Source: an uncultured Erythrobacter sp.
GTDB lineage: Bacteria; Pseudomonadota; Alphaproteobacteria; Sphingomonadales; Sphingomonadaceae
Length of the DNA stretch: 64,000 bases
Assembly (NCBI RefSeq): GCF_958304185.1
Contig: NZ_OY284435.1
Span: 62,001 to 126,000 of the forward strand
Direction of reading: 5' to 3'
Each line of letters starts with the position of its first letter. The stretch's first letter is position 1. A program made the translations under genes and the position numbers. Below, in pieces: positions 17,918 through 26,892 of the stretch. The notes beneath the pieces were generated by a model. That model saw only the letters and a program-made list of their open reading frames with translations, had not been told where the DNA came from and ran no database searches.

Positions 17918-19228
17918 ATGACGTCGCGAGACACCACGCGCCTGTTAGCGTTGCCAGATGATGTCAGCGCGGCATCGACTGAGTCTTTCTCCGATCTTGC
18001 GTATCGCGTCACTTTTGGAGCGATCGGTTGGCCGTGGTTGCTTTACAGCCTGTGGGGGGGCACCAAGCGCAGCAAGTTGCGACTGTTAGAACGTGTGGGG
18101 CTGAGCGAGAATTCTCTGCCCAACCTCGGCAGTTGGAAAGCCGACACAGGCTTTCTGCATCGAATCGTCGACGCTGTGGAAGAACTTCGTCCCAAAGTGG
18201 TTGTGGAACTTGGCGCCGGTGCTTCCACACTGGTGGCCGCCAAAGCGCTGGAACGCCACGGCGGTGGGCAGCTGATCAGCTTTGATCAACATCGAGATTT
18301 CGTCGAAGCGACTGCACGCTGGATTGCCGACGAGGGAGGGATGGCTGACTTGCGCTGGGCGCCCCTGGTTGCCAATTCCAGTAATTGGCCCGGCCGCTGG
18401 TATCAACTCAGTGACTTGCCTGAACAGATCGACGTGTTGATCATTGACGGTCCACCGTGGGCCATCCATCCGTTTGTGCGTGGCGCGGCCGAGTGTCTGT
18501 TCGACAGACTGTCGCCTGGCGGCATAGTTCTGCTCGACGATGCTGCGCGTCCGGGTGAGCGAGTTGTCGCCCGACGCTGGCGCAAGAACTGGCCAAGCAT
18601 GCGCTTTGATCGCATCAATGGCAGCAATAAGGGCACATTGGTTGGACGCAAGCTGGCCACCAGTCCGTCACCGCAAGTTCGGCCGACACCTGCGAACGAC
18701 AATTCTGCATTGCGGCGTTGGCGCAAGACCGCCGCAATTTTGGCTTTGTTCGGTGCCGGTTGGCTGGCCAACGAGGTGGCAGGCGATTTCTCACCTCAGG
18801 CACAGGCCGCGGTGATCGTTGAAGAGGCCCATGCATCCTATGCGGCAAGCCTAACGCGAGAGGCGATGCGTCTTCCATCGACGGTCAGCCGCCTAAAGCA
18901 GACTGAACTTGCCTCGGCAACTGGGCTGGATCTGCCCACACTCCCGCCAAACTGGCAAATCAGCGACGTGCAACTTGACCCGTCGGACTTAGGCAATGCG
19001 TTGACCGTTTCAATCATGACGGATCGAGGCGAACGTCTCTCGCTTTTCGCGGCACGAGCGGAGACCCCGGCTGAACGCCTTCCTGTGCTTGAGCGTCGGG
19101 ACGGTGCTGCCATCGCTTATTGGGAGGAAGGGCCGTTTGCCTATGCACTAATCGGCGGGATCAAGGCTGAATCACTGCAGCAATATGCCGCATCAATTTC
19201 ACAGGCAGGCAGCGAGCAAAGTAAGTAG
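17918..19228 (+). CDS. SAM methyltransferase fused to a membrane-anchored anti-sigma-factor-like domain
   Basis: 436 residues from ATG 17918 (a TTG at 17906 is possible). Residues about 70-245 form a class I SAM-dependent methyltransferase: VVVELGAGASTLVAAKAL (SAM-binding loop), ISFDQH, DVLIIDGPP and GGIVLLDDA. After a Pro-rich linker, a single membrane helix lies near 272-290 (TAAILALFGAGWLANEVAG). The C-terminal 145 residues, predicted periplasmic, resemble the outer domain of RsiW-type anti-sigma factors: LDLPTLPPNWQ, LTVSIMTDRGERLSLF and AYWEEGPFAYALIGG. The usual N-terminal zinc-binding sigma-inhibiting domain is absent and no sigma factor gene is adjacent. It is a real fusion or the product of a deletion; see findings. 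Confidence 0.72.
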   Translation: MTSRDTTRLLALPDDVSAASTESFSDLAYRVTFGAIGWPWLLYSLWGGTKRSKLRLLERVGLSENSLPNLGSWKADTGFLHRIVDAVEELRPKVVVELGAGASTLVAAKALERHGGGQLISFDQHRDFVEATARWIADEGGMADLRWAPLVANSSNWPGRWYQLSDLPEQIDVLIIDGPPWAIHPFVRGAAECLFDRLSPGGIVLLDDAARPGERVVARRWRKNWPSMRFDRINGSNKGTLVGRKLATSPSPQVRPTPANDNSALRRWRKTAAILALFGAGWLANEVAGDFSPQAQAAVIVEEAHASYAASLTREAMRLPSTVSRLKQTELASATGLDLPTLPPNWQISDVQLDPSDLGNALTVSIMTDRGERLSLFAARAETPAERLPVLERRDGAAIAYWEEGPFAYALIGGIKAESLQQYAASISQAGSEQSK

Positions 19229-19679
19229 AGCGGCTTCCGGCGCTTTGATCTGATAGCCACTGCGAACGCGGGGGCATTTTCTGATACCACTGGCTTAAGA
19301 TATATCAGGCAAAGATGACCTTCGGCTTTCCACTCGGTAGCCGTCATTCGCTGCGATCAGCCGCGACCCTGAAAGCATTCAGACAGCGATAGCATTTCAT
19401 AAGCCAAAAGGTGCCATTCAGCAGACGACCCCATAGTTGCCGTAGCGGATAGCAATTCTGCTTCACAAGCGTGCCGGGGCTTTGGCTGGTCAGTTCAACA
19501 GCTTTCAAACTGTCGTCAATGGATCGGATTTGCGGGGCCGTGTGGTCTAATGTGTTGAAATTGCAACGACCGCAATCCGTCTTTTTTCCTTCCAACTTCT
19601 GAAACCAAACCTTTCGCGAAATGCAACATCAAGCGCCTAGGCGCGCCTCTGCAACTACAAAACAAACAGGGGCACCGAC
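19229..19679. other. Intergenic region upstream of a TonB receptor
   Basis: No gene supported. It holds repeat copy F (19330-19440). The last 60 bp form the leader of the TonB receptor, with AGGGG shortly before ATG 19680. I looked for a Pho box because a PhoD phosphatase follows the receptor, and found only one weak half-site (CTGTCGT near 19511). Confidence 0.4.
19330..19440 (+). repeat. Dispersed intergenic repeat, copy F (short form)
   Basis: Shares with copy E 'ggtagccgtca', 'gcgatcagccgcgaccc', and the end 'gacgaccccatag'; it also has 'cctgaaagc', as in copy D. It is noncoding. Confidence 0.5.
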
Positions 19680-22016
19680 ATGAAATCAACGTCTTTACGC
19701 ATCACTTTCCTTTCCAGTGCGGCACTGATTGGCATCGCAATCCCGACTTCGGCTATCGCTGCCGAGGCTGAAGCGCAGGCCATCGCCGAGGCTACAGACT
19801 CTGCCGCCGAGGACAGCGCCGAAGCCAACGAAATTTTGGTCTACGGCAAAGGCGAAGTTCGGCAGGTCACCGAGATCAGCGCCAAGGACATCCAGCTGAC
19901 CACCGCCGGGTCCAGCCCCTTCATCGCCTTGCGCAAGCTGCCGGGCGTCAACTTCCAATCAGCCGACCCATTCGGCACCTACGAATGGTCGACCCGCATC
20001 ACCTTGCGCGGATTCAACCAGAACCAACTTGGCTTCACGCTGGACGGCGTGCCGCTGGGCGACATGAGCTATGGCAACACCAACGGCCTGCATATCAGCC
20101 GCGCGATCATTGCCGACAATATCGGCACCACTCGGGTGAGCCAGGGCGCAGGCGCGCTCGGCACGGCATCGACCTCGAACCTTGGTGGCACGATCGAATT
20201 CTTCAGCCGCGCGCCGCAGGATGAACTGGGGATCGCAGGCAACATCACCTATGGCGACAGCAACACTATCCGCGCTTACGGCACCCTAGACACCGGTGAT
20301 CTGGGCGGATTTAAGGCCTATATCAGCGCCGCGCACATCGACGCGGACAAGTGGAAGGGCTTCGGCACCCAGCAGTCGACGCAGGTCAATGCCAAGCTGG
20401 TCGCAGATTTCTCGCCCAGCACCACCTTCACCGCCTTCGTCAATTTCTCCGACCGCAAGGAGAGTGACTATCAGGATCTCAGCCAGGAAATGATCGGCCG
20501 GCTGGGACTGGACTGGGACAACATCTCGAACGATTGGCCGCTCGCCGTGCAGCTCGCCTTCATCGGCGCGAACCGCGGTGATACCGGCGTGACGGTCGGC
20601 GCCAACAGCTTCGGCACCGCCTACCCGGCCCCGATCCTGACCGTGGACGATGCCTATTACGACGCGGCCGGCCTGCGCCGCGACTGGCTCGCCAGCGCGC
20701 GCATCGACCAGCAATTCGGCGATGCCGTGACGGTCGGCGTGCAGGCCTATCTGCACACAAACAAAGGTCAGGGTTCGTGGATCACGCCCTACCGCGCCAG
20801 CCCCGGCGGCCTGCCGATCAGCTTCCGCACCACCGAATACGAGATCGAACGCATCGGCGTGCTCGGTGACCTCGAAGCCGAACTCGGAACCCAGACCCTC
20901 CGCCTCAACGTATGGTACGAGAACAACGATTTCGAACAGGCTCGCCGCTTCTACGACATGGGCAACAGCCAGACCGTGCCGCTGACCAGCGCGCTGACCT
21001 ATCAGACCAACCCGTTCTTCACGCAGTGGAACAACGCCTACAACACCAAAACCTTCCAGTTTGCGGTGCAGGACCAGTGGGACGTGAGCGACGCCTTCAC
21101 GATCACCGCCGGGTTCAAGGGCCAGTCGGTCAAGCTGGAAGCCACCGCGATCAACCCGGTCCCGGGTCCGCTCGCGCTGGGCGAGATCAAGTCGGAGGAC
21201 TTCTTCCTTCCGCAGGTCGGCGTGCTCTACAAGCTGGGCGGCGGCACCGAGCTGTTCGCCAGCTTCACCCAAAACCAGCGCGCCTTCACCGCCGCGGCGA
21301 CCACCGGGCCCTTCGCGACGTCGGCAGCCGGCTTTGCCGCGCTGCGTGAACGGATTGAACCGGAAAAGACCGACACCTACGAAGTCGGTTTCCGCTTTGG
21401 CGAAGGCGAGCTGACCGGAGTGATCGCAGGCTATCTGGTGAACTTCACCAACCGCCTGCTGGCAGTGCCGCAAGGACCGAGCATTGTCGGCAACGCGCCG
21501 CTGCTGTCGAACGTGGGCGATGTCCGCTCGGTGGGTGCGGAAATCGGCCTGCAATGGCAGCCCGTCCCCGATCTCACCATCACCGGCAGCTATGCCTATA
21601 ACGAGAACACCTATCAGGATAACGTCGTCAATCAGACGGGCACCGTTGTGCAGGCGATTGAAGGCCGCACTGTGGTGGACAGCCCTGAAAGCATCGCAAA
21701 CCTCGAATTCGCCTATGACAACGGCCAATTTTATGCCCGCGCTAACGCCAACTACACCTCGGAACGGTTCTTCACCTTCTCAAACGACCGTTCGGTGGAC
21801 GGGCGGCTCCTGGTCGATGCGCTGGTCGGCTACCGTCTGCAAAGCGACAACCGCTTCCTTGATGGCCTCGCCCTCGAAGTCACGGCGACCAACCTTTTCG
21901 ACGAAGATTTTGTCGGTACCATCGGTTCGAACGGCTTCGGCTTCTCGGGCGACAACCAGACCTTGCTGGCTGGGGCACCACAGCAGTTCTTTGTGACCCT
22001 GCGCAAGGATTTCTGA
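19680..22016 (+). CDS. TonB-dependent outer-membrane receptor
   Basis: 778 residues with a signal peptide (cut after SAIAA, about residue 28), a plug domain (about 50-165; RKLPGVNF, ITLRGFNQNQLGFTLDGVPLGD, GAGALGTAST) and a 22-strand beta barrel ending in the typical terminal Phe (TLRKDF). Such receptors import siderophores, vitamins, sugars or organophosphates using TonB energy. The PhoD phosphatase encoded directly downstream suggests a phosphorylated ligand, but a strong terminator separates the genes and the assignment is inference. Confidence 0.9.
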   Translation: MKSTSLRITFLSSAALIGIAIPTSAIAAEAEAQAIAEATDSAAEDSAEANEILVYGKGEVRQVTEISAKDIQLTTAGSSPFIALRKLPGVNFQSADPFGTYEWSTRITLRGFNQNQLGFTLDGVPLGDMSYGNTNGLHISRAIIADNIGTTRVSQGAGALGTASTSNLGGTIEFFSRAPQDELGIAGNITYGDSNTIRAYGTLDTGDLGGFKAYISAAHIDADKWKGFGTQQSTQVNAKLVADFSPSTTFTAFVNFSDRKESDYQDLSQEMIGRLGLDWDNISNDWPLAVQLAFIGANRGDTGVTVGANSFGTAYPAPILTVDDAYYDAAGLRRDWLASARIDQQFGDAVTVGVQAYLHTNKGQGSWITPYRASPGGLPISFRTTEYEIERIGVLGDLEAELGTQTLRLNVWYENNDFEQARRFYDMGNSQTVPLTSALTYQTNPFFTQWNNAYNTKTFQFAVQDQWDVSDAFTITAGFKGQSVKLEATAINPVPGPLALGEIKSEDFFLPQVGVLYKLGGGTELFASFTQNQRAFTAAATTGPFATSAAGFAALRERIEPEKTDTYEVGFRFGEGELTGVIAGYLVNFTNRLLAVPQGPSIVGNAPLLSNVGDVRSVGAEIGLQWQPVPDLTITGSYAYNENTYQDNVVNQTGTVVQAIEGRTVVDSPESIANLEFAYDNGQFYARANANYTSERFFTFSNDRSVDGRLLVDALVGYRLQSDNRFLDGLALEVTATNLFDEDFVGTIGSNGFGFSGDNQTLLAGAPQQFFVTLRKDF

Positions 22017-22035
22017 GCGCGGGATATCTGACAAC

Positions 22036-22069
22036 AAGGGCCGGCCAGCGAAAGCTGGTCGGCCCTTTT
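22036..22069 (+). terminator. Rho-independent terminator after the TonB receptor
   Basis: A 14-bp stem (AAGGGCCGGCCAGC / GCTGGTCGGCCCTT, one G-T pair) with a GAAA tetraloop, followed by TTTTC. It begins 20 bp after the receptor stop and should largely separate the receptor from the PhoD gene. Confidence 0.9.
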
Positions 22070-22133
22070 CGTGACGATACCTGATACCATTCGCCTGAGA
22101 CTATTCGATATTGACCTTGCGAGGAGCCAGCCT

Positions 22134-23837
22134 GTGATCCGCACTCCGTTTCCGATGCCCATCACGCGCCGAACCACGCTGGGAAGCCTGGCGGCAGGAA
22201 CAGCGGCGCTCACGCTTCCCCGTCGGGCCAAGGCAGCCAGCGACGGCCCGTTCCGCCACGGGATTGCCAGCGGCGATCCGGATGCGACGAGCCTTGTCCT
22301 GTGGACCCGAGTAACGACCAGCGGCGAGGTCACTCTGACTGGCGAAGTCGCAGAAGATATTGGCTTCACCCGCATCGCCGCACGCACCGAACTCACCGCC
22401 GGGCCGGACCGGGACCACACTGCCAAATGGCTGGCGCGCGGGTTGCAGCCGGGGCAGACCTATTACTACCGCTTCCGGTTGGACAGCGCGATATCCGCGG
22501 TTGGCCGTGCGCGCACGCTCCCGGTCGGCAGGCTTGACCGGCTGGGCATCGCGCTGGCGTCCTGCTCCAACTATGCCTTTGGCCACTTCAACGCCTATGA
22601 GGCCATCGCCCACGATCCTGCGGTCGATTTCGTGCTGCACACTGGCGACTACATCTACGAATATGGTCAGGATGGCTGGGGCGACGAGGTTGCCCGTGAT
22701 CTGGGCCGTCGGCACGATCCCGCGCACGAGATCGTCAGCCTGTCCGACTATCGCCGCCGCCACGCGCAATACAAGACCGACCCCGGATCGCAGGCGATGC
22801 ATGCCGCGCACACGTTCATGGCCTGCTGGGACGACCACGAAAGCGCCAACAACCCCTGGATCGGCGGAGCGCAAAACCACCAGCCGGACCGTGAGGGCGA
22901 TTGGCAGGCCCGCCGGGACGCGTCGATCCAGGCCTATTTCGAATGGATGCCGGTGCGCGAGCCTGAATGGCTGGACCGCCCGAGCATGACCCGCAGCCAA
23001 TTCTGGCGCAGTTACAGCTTCGGCGATCTGGCGACGCTGGTGACGCTGGAAACCCGCCACACCGCGCGGGCCGAGCAGATCGATTACGAACAGCTTGGTG
23101 AAGGGATCTCGGACACTGACGCCGTGGCGCGGTTCCGCCGCGAGGTACTCGGGGCACCCGGTCGGCACATGATTTCGCCGGAGTGCGAGGCGGATCTGGC
23201 GCGCGCGCTCGAACAATCCGTGGCGGGCAAACAGCCGTGGCGACTGATCGGCAATGCTATCCCGATCGCGCGCACCGATGTTCCCGATCTGGTGGGGCTC
23301 GGCATCCTGCCCGATCCCGATGCACCCGGCGCGCCCTATACCGCCAATGCGCGCGACAATGCCAAGACCTTGGCGGCCAAGGGGCGGGCCGGCCTGCCGT
23401 TCTATCCCGATACCTGGGACGGCTATGCTTGGGCGCGAGAGCGCCTGTATGAGCTGTCGCACAAGGCCGGCGCGGGCGACCTTATCTTCCTGACCGGCGA
23501 CAGTCACAGCTTTTGGGCCAACAGTCTCAAGGATGCGCAAGGCCGCCCGGCGGGCCTTGAACTGGGCACGGCCGGCATCACCTCGCCCGGAGATTTCCTT
23601 GAAAGCGGGTTCGGCGAGGACCTGTCACGGGCGCTCGACAAGGCCTTCGTCGATCACGTCCCCGAAGTGATGTGGACCGACAATATGCACCAGGGTTACG
23701 TCCGGCTCGATCTTGGGCGCAGCGCCGCCGAGGCGACCTTCATCGCGGTCGACACCATCCGCAGCCGCGCCTACCGTCCCTTTATAGTCAACCGGTTCAC
23801 GATTGAGCGAGAAGGCGATGGATTGCGCTTTGTATGA
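22134..23837 (+). CDS. phoD: PhoD-family alkaline phosphatase / phosphodiesterase, Tat-exported
   Basis: About 567 residues from GTG 22134, chosen because GAGGAG precedes it; ATG 22155 is the alternative. The N-terminus has a twin-arginine signal (ITRRTTLGSLAAGTAAL). A beta-sandwich N-domain (HGIASGDPDATSLVLWTRV) precedes the metallophosphatase core: LASCSNY, LHTGDYIYEYG, CWDDHESANNPW and LTGDSHSFW, matching PhoD metal ligands. It hydrolyses phosphomono- or phosphodiesters in the periplasm, with Fe and Ca in known members. The TonB receptor upstream may supply its substrate. Confidence 0.93.
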   Translation: MIRTPFPMPITRRTTLGSLAAGTAALTLPRRAKAASDGPFRHGIASGDPDATSLVLWTRVTTSGEVTLTGEVAEDIGFTRIAARTELTAGPDRDHTAKWLARGLQPGQTYYYRFRLDSAISAVGRARTLPVGRLDRLGIALASCSNYAFGHFNAYEAIAHDPAVDFVLHTGDYIYEYGQDGWGDEVARDLGRRHDPAHEIVSLSDYRRRHAQYKTDPGSQAMHAAHTFMACWDDHESANNPWIGGAQNHQPDREGDWQARRDASIQAYFEWMPVREPEWLDRPSMTRSQFWRSYSFGDLATLVTLETRHTARAEQIDYEQLGEGISDTDAVARFRREVLGAPGRHMISPECEADLARALEQSVAGKQPWRLIGNAIPIARTDVPDLVGLGILPDPDAPGAPYTANARDNAKTLAAKGRAGLPFYPDTWDGYAWARERLYELSHKAGAGDLIFLTGDSHSFWANSLKDAQGRPAGLELGTAGITSPGDFLESGFGEDLSRALDKAFVDHVPEVMWTDNMHQGYVRLDLGRSAAEATFIAVDTIRSRAYRPFIVNRFTIEREGDGLRFV

Positions 23838-23980
23838 GTTTGGTTGCACGCGACGGCATCGGCAATCAGTTACTTGATCGCGATGTTCTGACCTGTTTGG
23901 CAGATAGCGATGCAGCCAGTTGCGCATTGTGCCAGCGAAATCGCTTGCTCATGCCAGCTTGCTTGCGCAGCAATCATGAA

Positions 23981-24818
23981 GGCTCTGCCCGAGCAAACGC
24001 ACCGGCCGGTAATGAATTGAGGGCAGGGCAGTGCGATGCCACGGCCTAAGAAGCCAGCCAGCCCGTTCCGGTATTTCAACTCATCTTCGGAGATCATCCG
24101 GCTGGTGGTGATGATGTAAGTGCGGTTCCCGCTGAGCCTGCGGAACGTGGAGGACCTGCTGGCAGAACGCGGGATCGACATCTGCCACGAGACAGTGCTG
24201 CACTGGTGGAACAGGTTTGGCCCGATGTTCGCTGCCGACGTGCGGCGCCAGCGGGTCAGCCGGATGGAGGGCTTCCGGCAGTGGAAGTGGCGCCTCGATG
24301 AGGTCTATGTGAAGATCAAAGGAGAGATGCATTACCTGTGGCGCGCGGTCGACCAAGAGGGCGAGGTTCTTGAAAGCTACCTCACCAAGACCCGCGATAA
24401 GCACGCAGCGCTCACCTTCATGAAGAAGGCGCTGAACCGCCACGGTTCGCCTGAAACGATCACCACCGACGGGCCTACGCTCGTACAAGGCAGCAATGAC
24501 CACCTTGGGCAACACCGGCAAGCAGGAGGTGGGACGCGCTGGGCCAACAACCGGGTGGAGAACAGCCACCTGCCCTTTCGATGGCGAGAGAGGGCGACGC
24601 TGCGGTTCCTACAGATGAAGAGCTTACAAAAGTTCGCCGCGGCTCACGCCATCGTCCACAACCACTTCAACCTCGACCGCCATTTCACATACCGCCAGAC
24701 CTACAAGTCCGCCCGCTCAGCAAACTGGCTGAGTGGCAAAACCTCATGGCCTGAGCTGACAGCGGATAAGGGCGAACTCCGCCAATCGGAGACGAGTTGC
24801 AATTAGGCTGACAGCACC
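23981..24818 (+). mobile_element. IS6-family insertion sequence, copy 2 (decayed)
   Basis: Left end GGCTCTGCCCGAGC and right end reading CTGACAGCACC, the same family and orientation as copy 1. The transposase gene inside is broken. The flanks (atcatgaa, gaatgagg) show no target duplication. Together with copy 3 it brackets the crotonase operon and AraC gene (24819-28844). Confidence 0.85.
24036..24754 (+). pseudogene. IS6 transposase pseudogene (copy 2)
   Basis: Compared with the intact transposase at 702-1418, there is a TAA in place of a Tyr codon at 24117-24119 (after LVVMM). An extra base follows TTDG near 24474, and two extra bases in 'gggacgcgctgg' near 24535 restore the frame. One base is missing near 24722, so the 3' end is out of frame. 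Several independent lesions show it has been inactive for some time. Confidence 0.88.
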
Positions 24819-24958
24819 GAATGAGGGGTTTCCGCCACTCCTCACCCGGAACTCGATATCCAGCAACCGGATACTTTGCCGAATGCCAGGATTTGCATCC
24901 TCGCCACCTGCCTTTAGAATGCAGACCGCCCTTTAGTCGCGTTCCATTTCCGACGGTC

Positions 24959-26512
24959 TCAGGCCACTGCGTTTTCGAGCGCGGCGAGACTGATGAATGC
25001 ATAACCTTGAGGGGCCTCACTCAGCATCCTCCGCTTGATCCGCTGGGTCAGCGCCGCTCTGGTGTAACGCAAGACCAGCTCAGGGAGTTCTGCCAGACGC
25101 TCGGCATGTTCCCATGCACGAACGAGGACTGCTTCCGGTGCCAGCACCTCAGCTATCACGCCGTGATGCAGGGCTGTCATTGCGTCCATCACTTGACCAG
25201 TCAGGAGGAAGTAATTGCCTGCAACCGTTCCCAGAATGTCTTGCCAGAGCACCTGGGCAACGCCGCCCGTCGCAATGTAGGGTAGATGGAAATCCTTGAA
25301 GGTCGTGGTTTCGCTCGCCAGTACGATGTCAGCTGCGATGGCCAGATCGGCATGAACATGCGCTGGTCCGTTGACCGCTGCAATAACGGGAATGGGCAGA
25401 TTGATCAGTGCCATGTCGCGATCAACTGCCTCTGTGAAAAGCCGGTCTAGTCCTCTGACTGAGGTAAAAGTTGTCAGATCGTCAGATTGTGCCGCCGTGC
25501 AGAACACATCCCCGGTCCCGGTGAGGATCAGAACCTTGTTTGCGCGATCAGACGAGATGGCGGCAAAGGCTGGACCGAGATCGCGGTGCGCGGCATCGGT
25601 TATGACAAAGGGCCCGCCGTCGCTGTGGAAGGTGACCTGCAACACACCGCCCCGGCGCTCCATCTTCATGCTGGGGAAGCGGTCCTTGTAAGTGTCAAAC
25701 AGCGCGTCATCGCCCGGCTCTTCGCGCGCGGGCCTTGGCGTGGCGAGCTTGCCGTAGTTGTCGAGCAGGGTCACGCCGAGATACCCCATTCCGGGGCCTG
25801 CCTCGGCCAGCACAAGTCGCCGCAATCTGGCATTGAGCGCCAACCTTGCCGCGCGCAGCGTATCGATGGGGAGCGCAGCAAGCCGTTCGGCATGGGCCTG
25901 CGCGATTGGCATCAATTCTTCGGGTTCGACCACCATGCTGACAGCGCCGGCTGCCAGCGCCTCTCGGGCGGTCAACAGCTGGCCTGCAAACTGGAAGTAA
26001 CGGTGCCGGTTGAGGCGCAGCAGCTCTTCCCAGATGACCTGGGTATCGCCGCCTGGGACATTGCCGGTCGGGATATGCGTCGCATCCTGGAACGTGGCAT
26101 TCGTAGACGCAATGACGAGTTCCGCTCCCATGAAAATTTCGCCGTGAATGAGCGCAGGTCCGTTTACGGCAAAGATCACCGGTACTTCGATATCGAGCAT
26201 TTTGGTGAGGAACCGTTTGCCATCCCAATACCAATCATCGACCTGCTTCGGGTTCATCGAACCGAAGATGAGACCGACCTCTTCCATGATGGCGCTGTTG
26301 CAGAACGCATCACCAGCTCCGGTAAAAAGCACAACCTTGGTGTCCGGATCGGCCGCGATGTCTTCGAACATGAAGCCTAGCCGGGCATGGGCATCGTTGG
26401 AGAACACCCATGATCCGCCGTTGGTGTTCATGGCGACGGTCAGCACCCCTGAACCGCTGCGTTCGATTGCCGCGAAGGCATATTTGCTCTGGTAGTCGGC
26501 AAGTTGGGTCAT
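24959..26512 (-). CDS. Tandem crotonase-fold protein (two enoyl-CoA hydratase/isomerase domains)
   Basis: 517 residues made of two crotonase domains (about 10-240 and 265-500) that resemble each other and the single-domain neighbour at 26889. Both keep the fold landmarks: VLFTGAGDAFCNS with VIFAVNGPALIHGEIFMGAELVIAS in the first, LILTGTGDVFCTA with VIAAVNGPAHVHADLAIAADIVLAS in the second. The usual catalytic Glu pair of enoyl-CoA hydratase is not obvious, so reaction type is open. It is the last gene of a three-gene operon, overlapping the NTF2-like gene by 4 bp, and a divergent AraC regulator lies upstream of the operon. Confidence 0.85.
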   Translation of the reverse strand: MTQLADYQSKYAFAAIERSGSGVLTVAMNTNGGSWVFSNDAHARLGFMFEDIAADPDTKVVLFTGAGDAFCNSAIMEEVGLIFGSMNPKQVDDWYWDGKRFLTKMLDIEVPVIFAVNGPALIHGEIFMGAELVIASTNATFQDATHIPTGNVPGGDTQVIWEELLRLNRHRYFQFAGQLLTAREALAAGAVSMVVEPEELMPIAQAHAERLAALPIDTLRAARLALNARLRRLVLAEAGPGMGYLGVTLLDNYGKLATPRPAREEPGDDALFDTYKDRFPSMKMERRGGVLQVTFHSDGGPFVITDAAHRDLGPAFAAISSDRANKVLILTGTGDVFCTAAQSDDLTTFTSVRGLDRLFTEAVDRDMALINLPIPVIAAVNGPAHVHADLAIAADIVLASETTTFKDFHLPYIATGGVAQVLWQDILGTVAGNYFLLTGQVMDAMTALHHGVIAEVLAPEAVLVRAWEHAERLAELPELVLRYTRAALTQRIKRRMLSEAPQGYAFISLAALENAVA

Positions 26513-26892
26513 GAGCGATACTCCTTGGCTGATTGCACCGCTGCGGCGGTGTCAAAATAGAAGGGCTGGCAGCGGGTGATGCGATTTGCGACGACGGTCC
26601 AAAGCTCCATCATGTCCATGTCGATCCCGTCACCGATGAGCTTCGTCAGCGCTGCGACTTGCGTATCGCCGTTGGAGAAAAATGCGCGCGGGGCTGCGGC
26701 AAATCCCGGCCATGCGGAATTGATGCGTGCCGCCATTTCGGCGAAGCCGGACGTGCCACGCCATTCACCGCCAAACGGCAACGAGTCTGCCTGAAGAAAA
26801 ACAACATCCTCGTCGAGGAGCTGCGTAACGCTGTCGAAGTCGCCCGCTGCCACATGATCGTAAAGCGCCCGTACGGCCAGCTCTGCGCTCAC
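26509..26892 (-). CDS. NTF2/SnoaL-like protein
   Basis: 127 residues, the normal size for the cone-shaped NTF2-like fold; the opening helix (ELAVRALYDHVAAGDFDSVTQ), LLDEDVVFLQ and EWRGTSGFAEM fit the family. Members act as isomerases, dehydratases or ligand binders. It overlaps both crotonase genes by 4 bp (ATGA type), so it is made in step with them, probably as part of one acyl-CoA or polyketide/terpenoid catabolic pathway. The substrate is unknown. Confidence 0.75.
   Translation of the reverse strand: MSAELAVRALYDHVAAGDFDSVTQLLDEDVVFLQADSLPFGGEWRGTSGFAEMAARINSAWPGFAAAPRAFFSNGDTQVAALTKLIGDGIDMDMMELWTVVANRITRCQPFYFDTAAAVQSAKEYRS

Noticed and set aside
19500-19530. A Pho box before the TonB receptor
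   Set aside because: Only one half-site-like CTGTCGT is present; the second half at the right spacing is absent.
20286-23540. Long minus-strand open frames opposite the TonB receptor and PhoD genes
   Set aside because: Antisense shadows; the plus-strand products are recognised families with proper starts and signal peptides.
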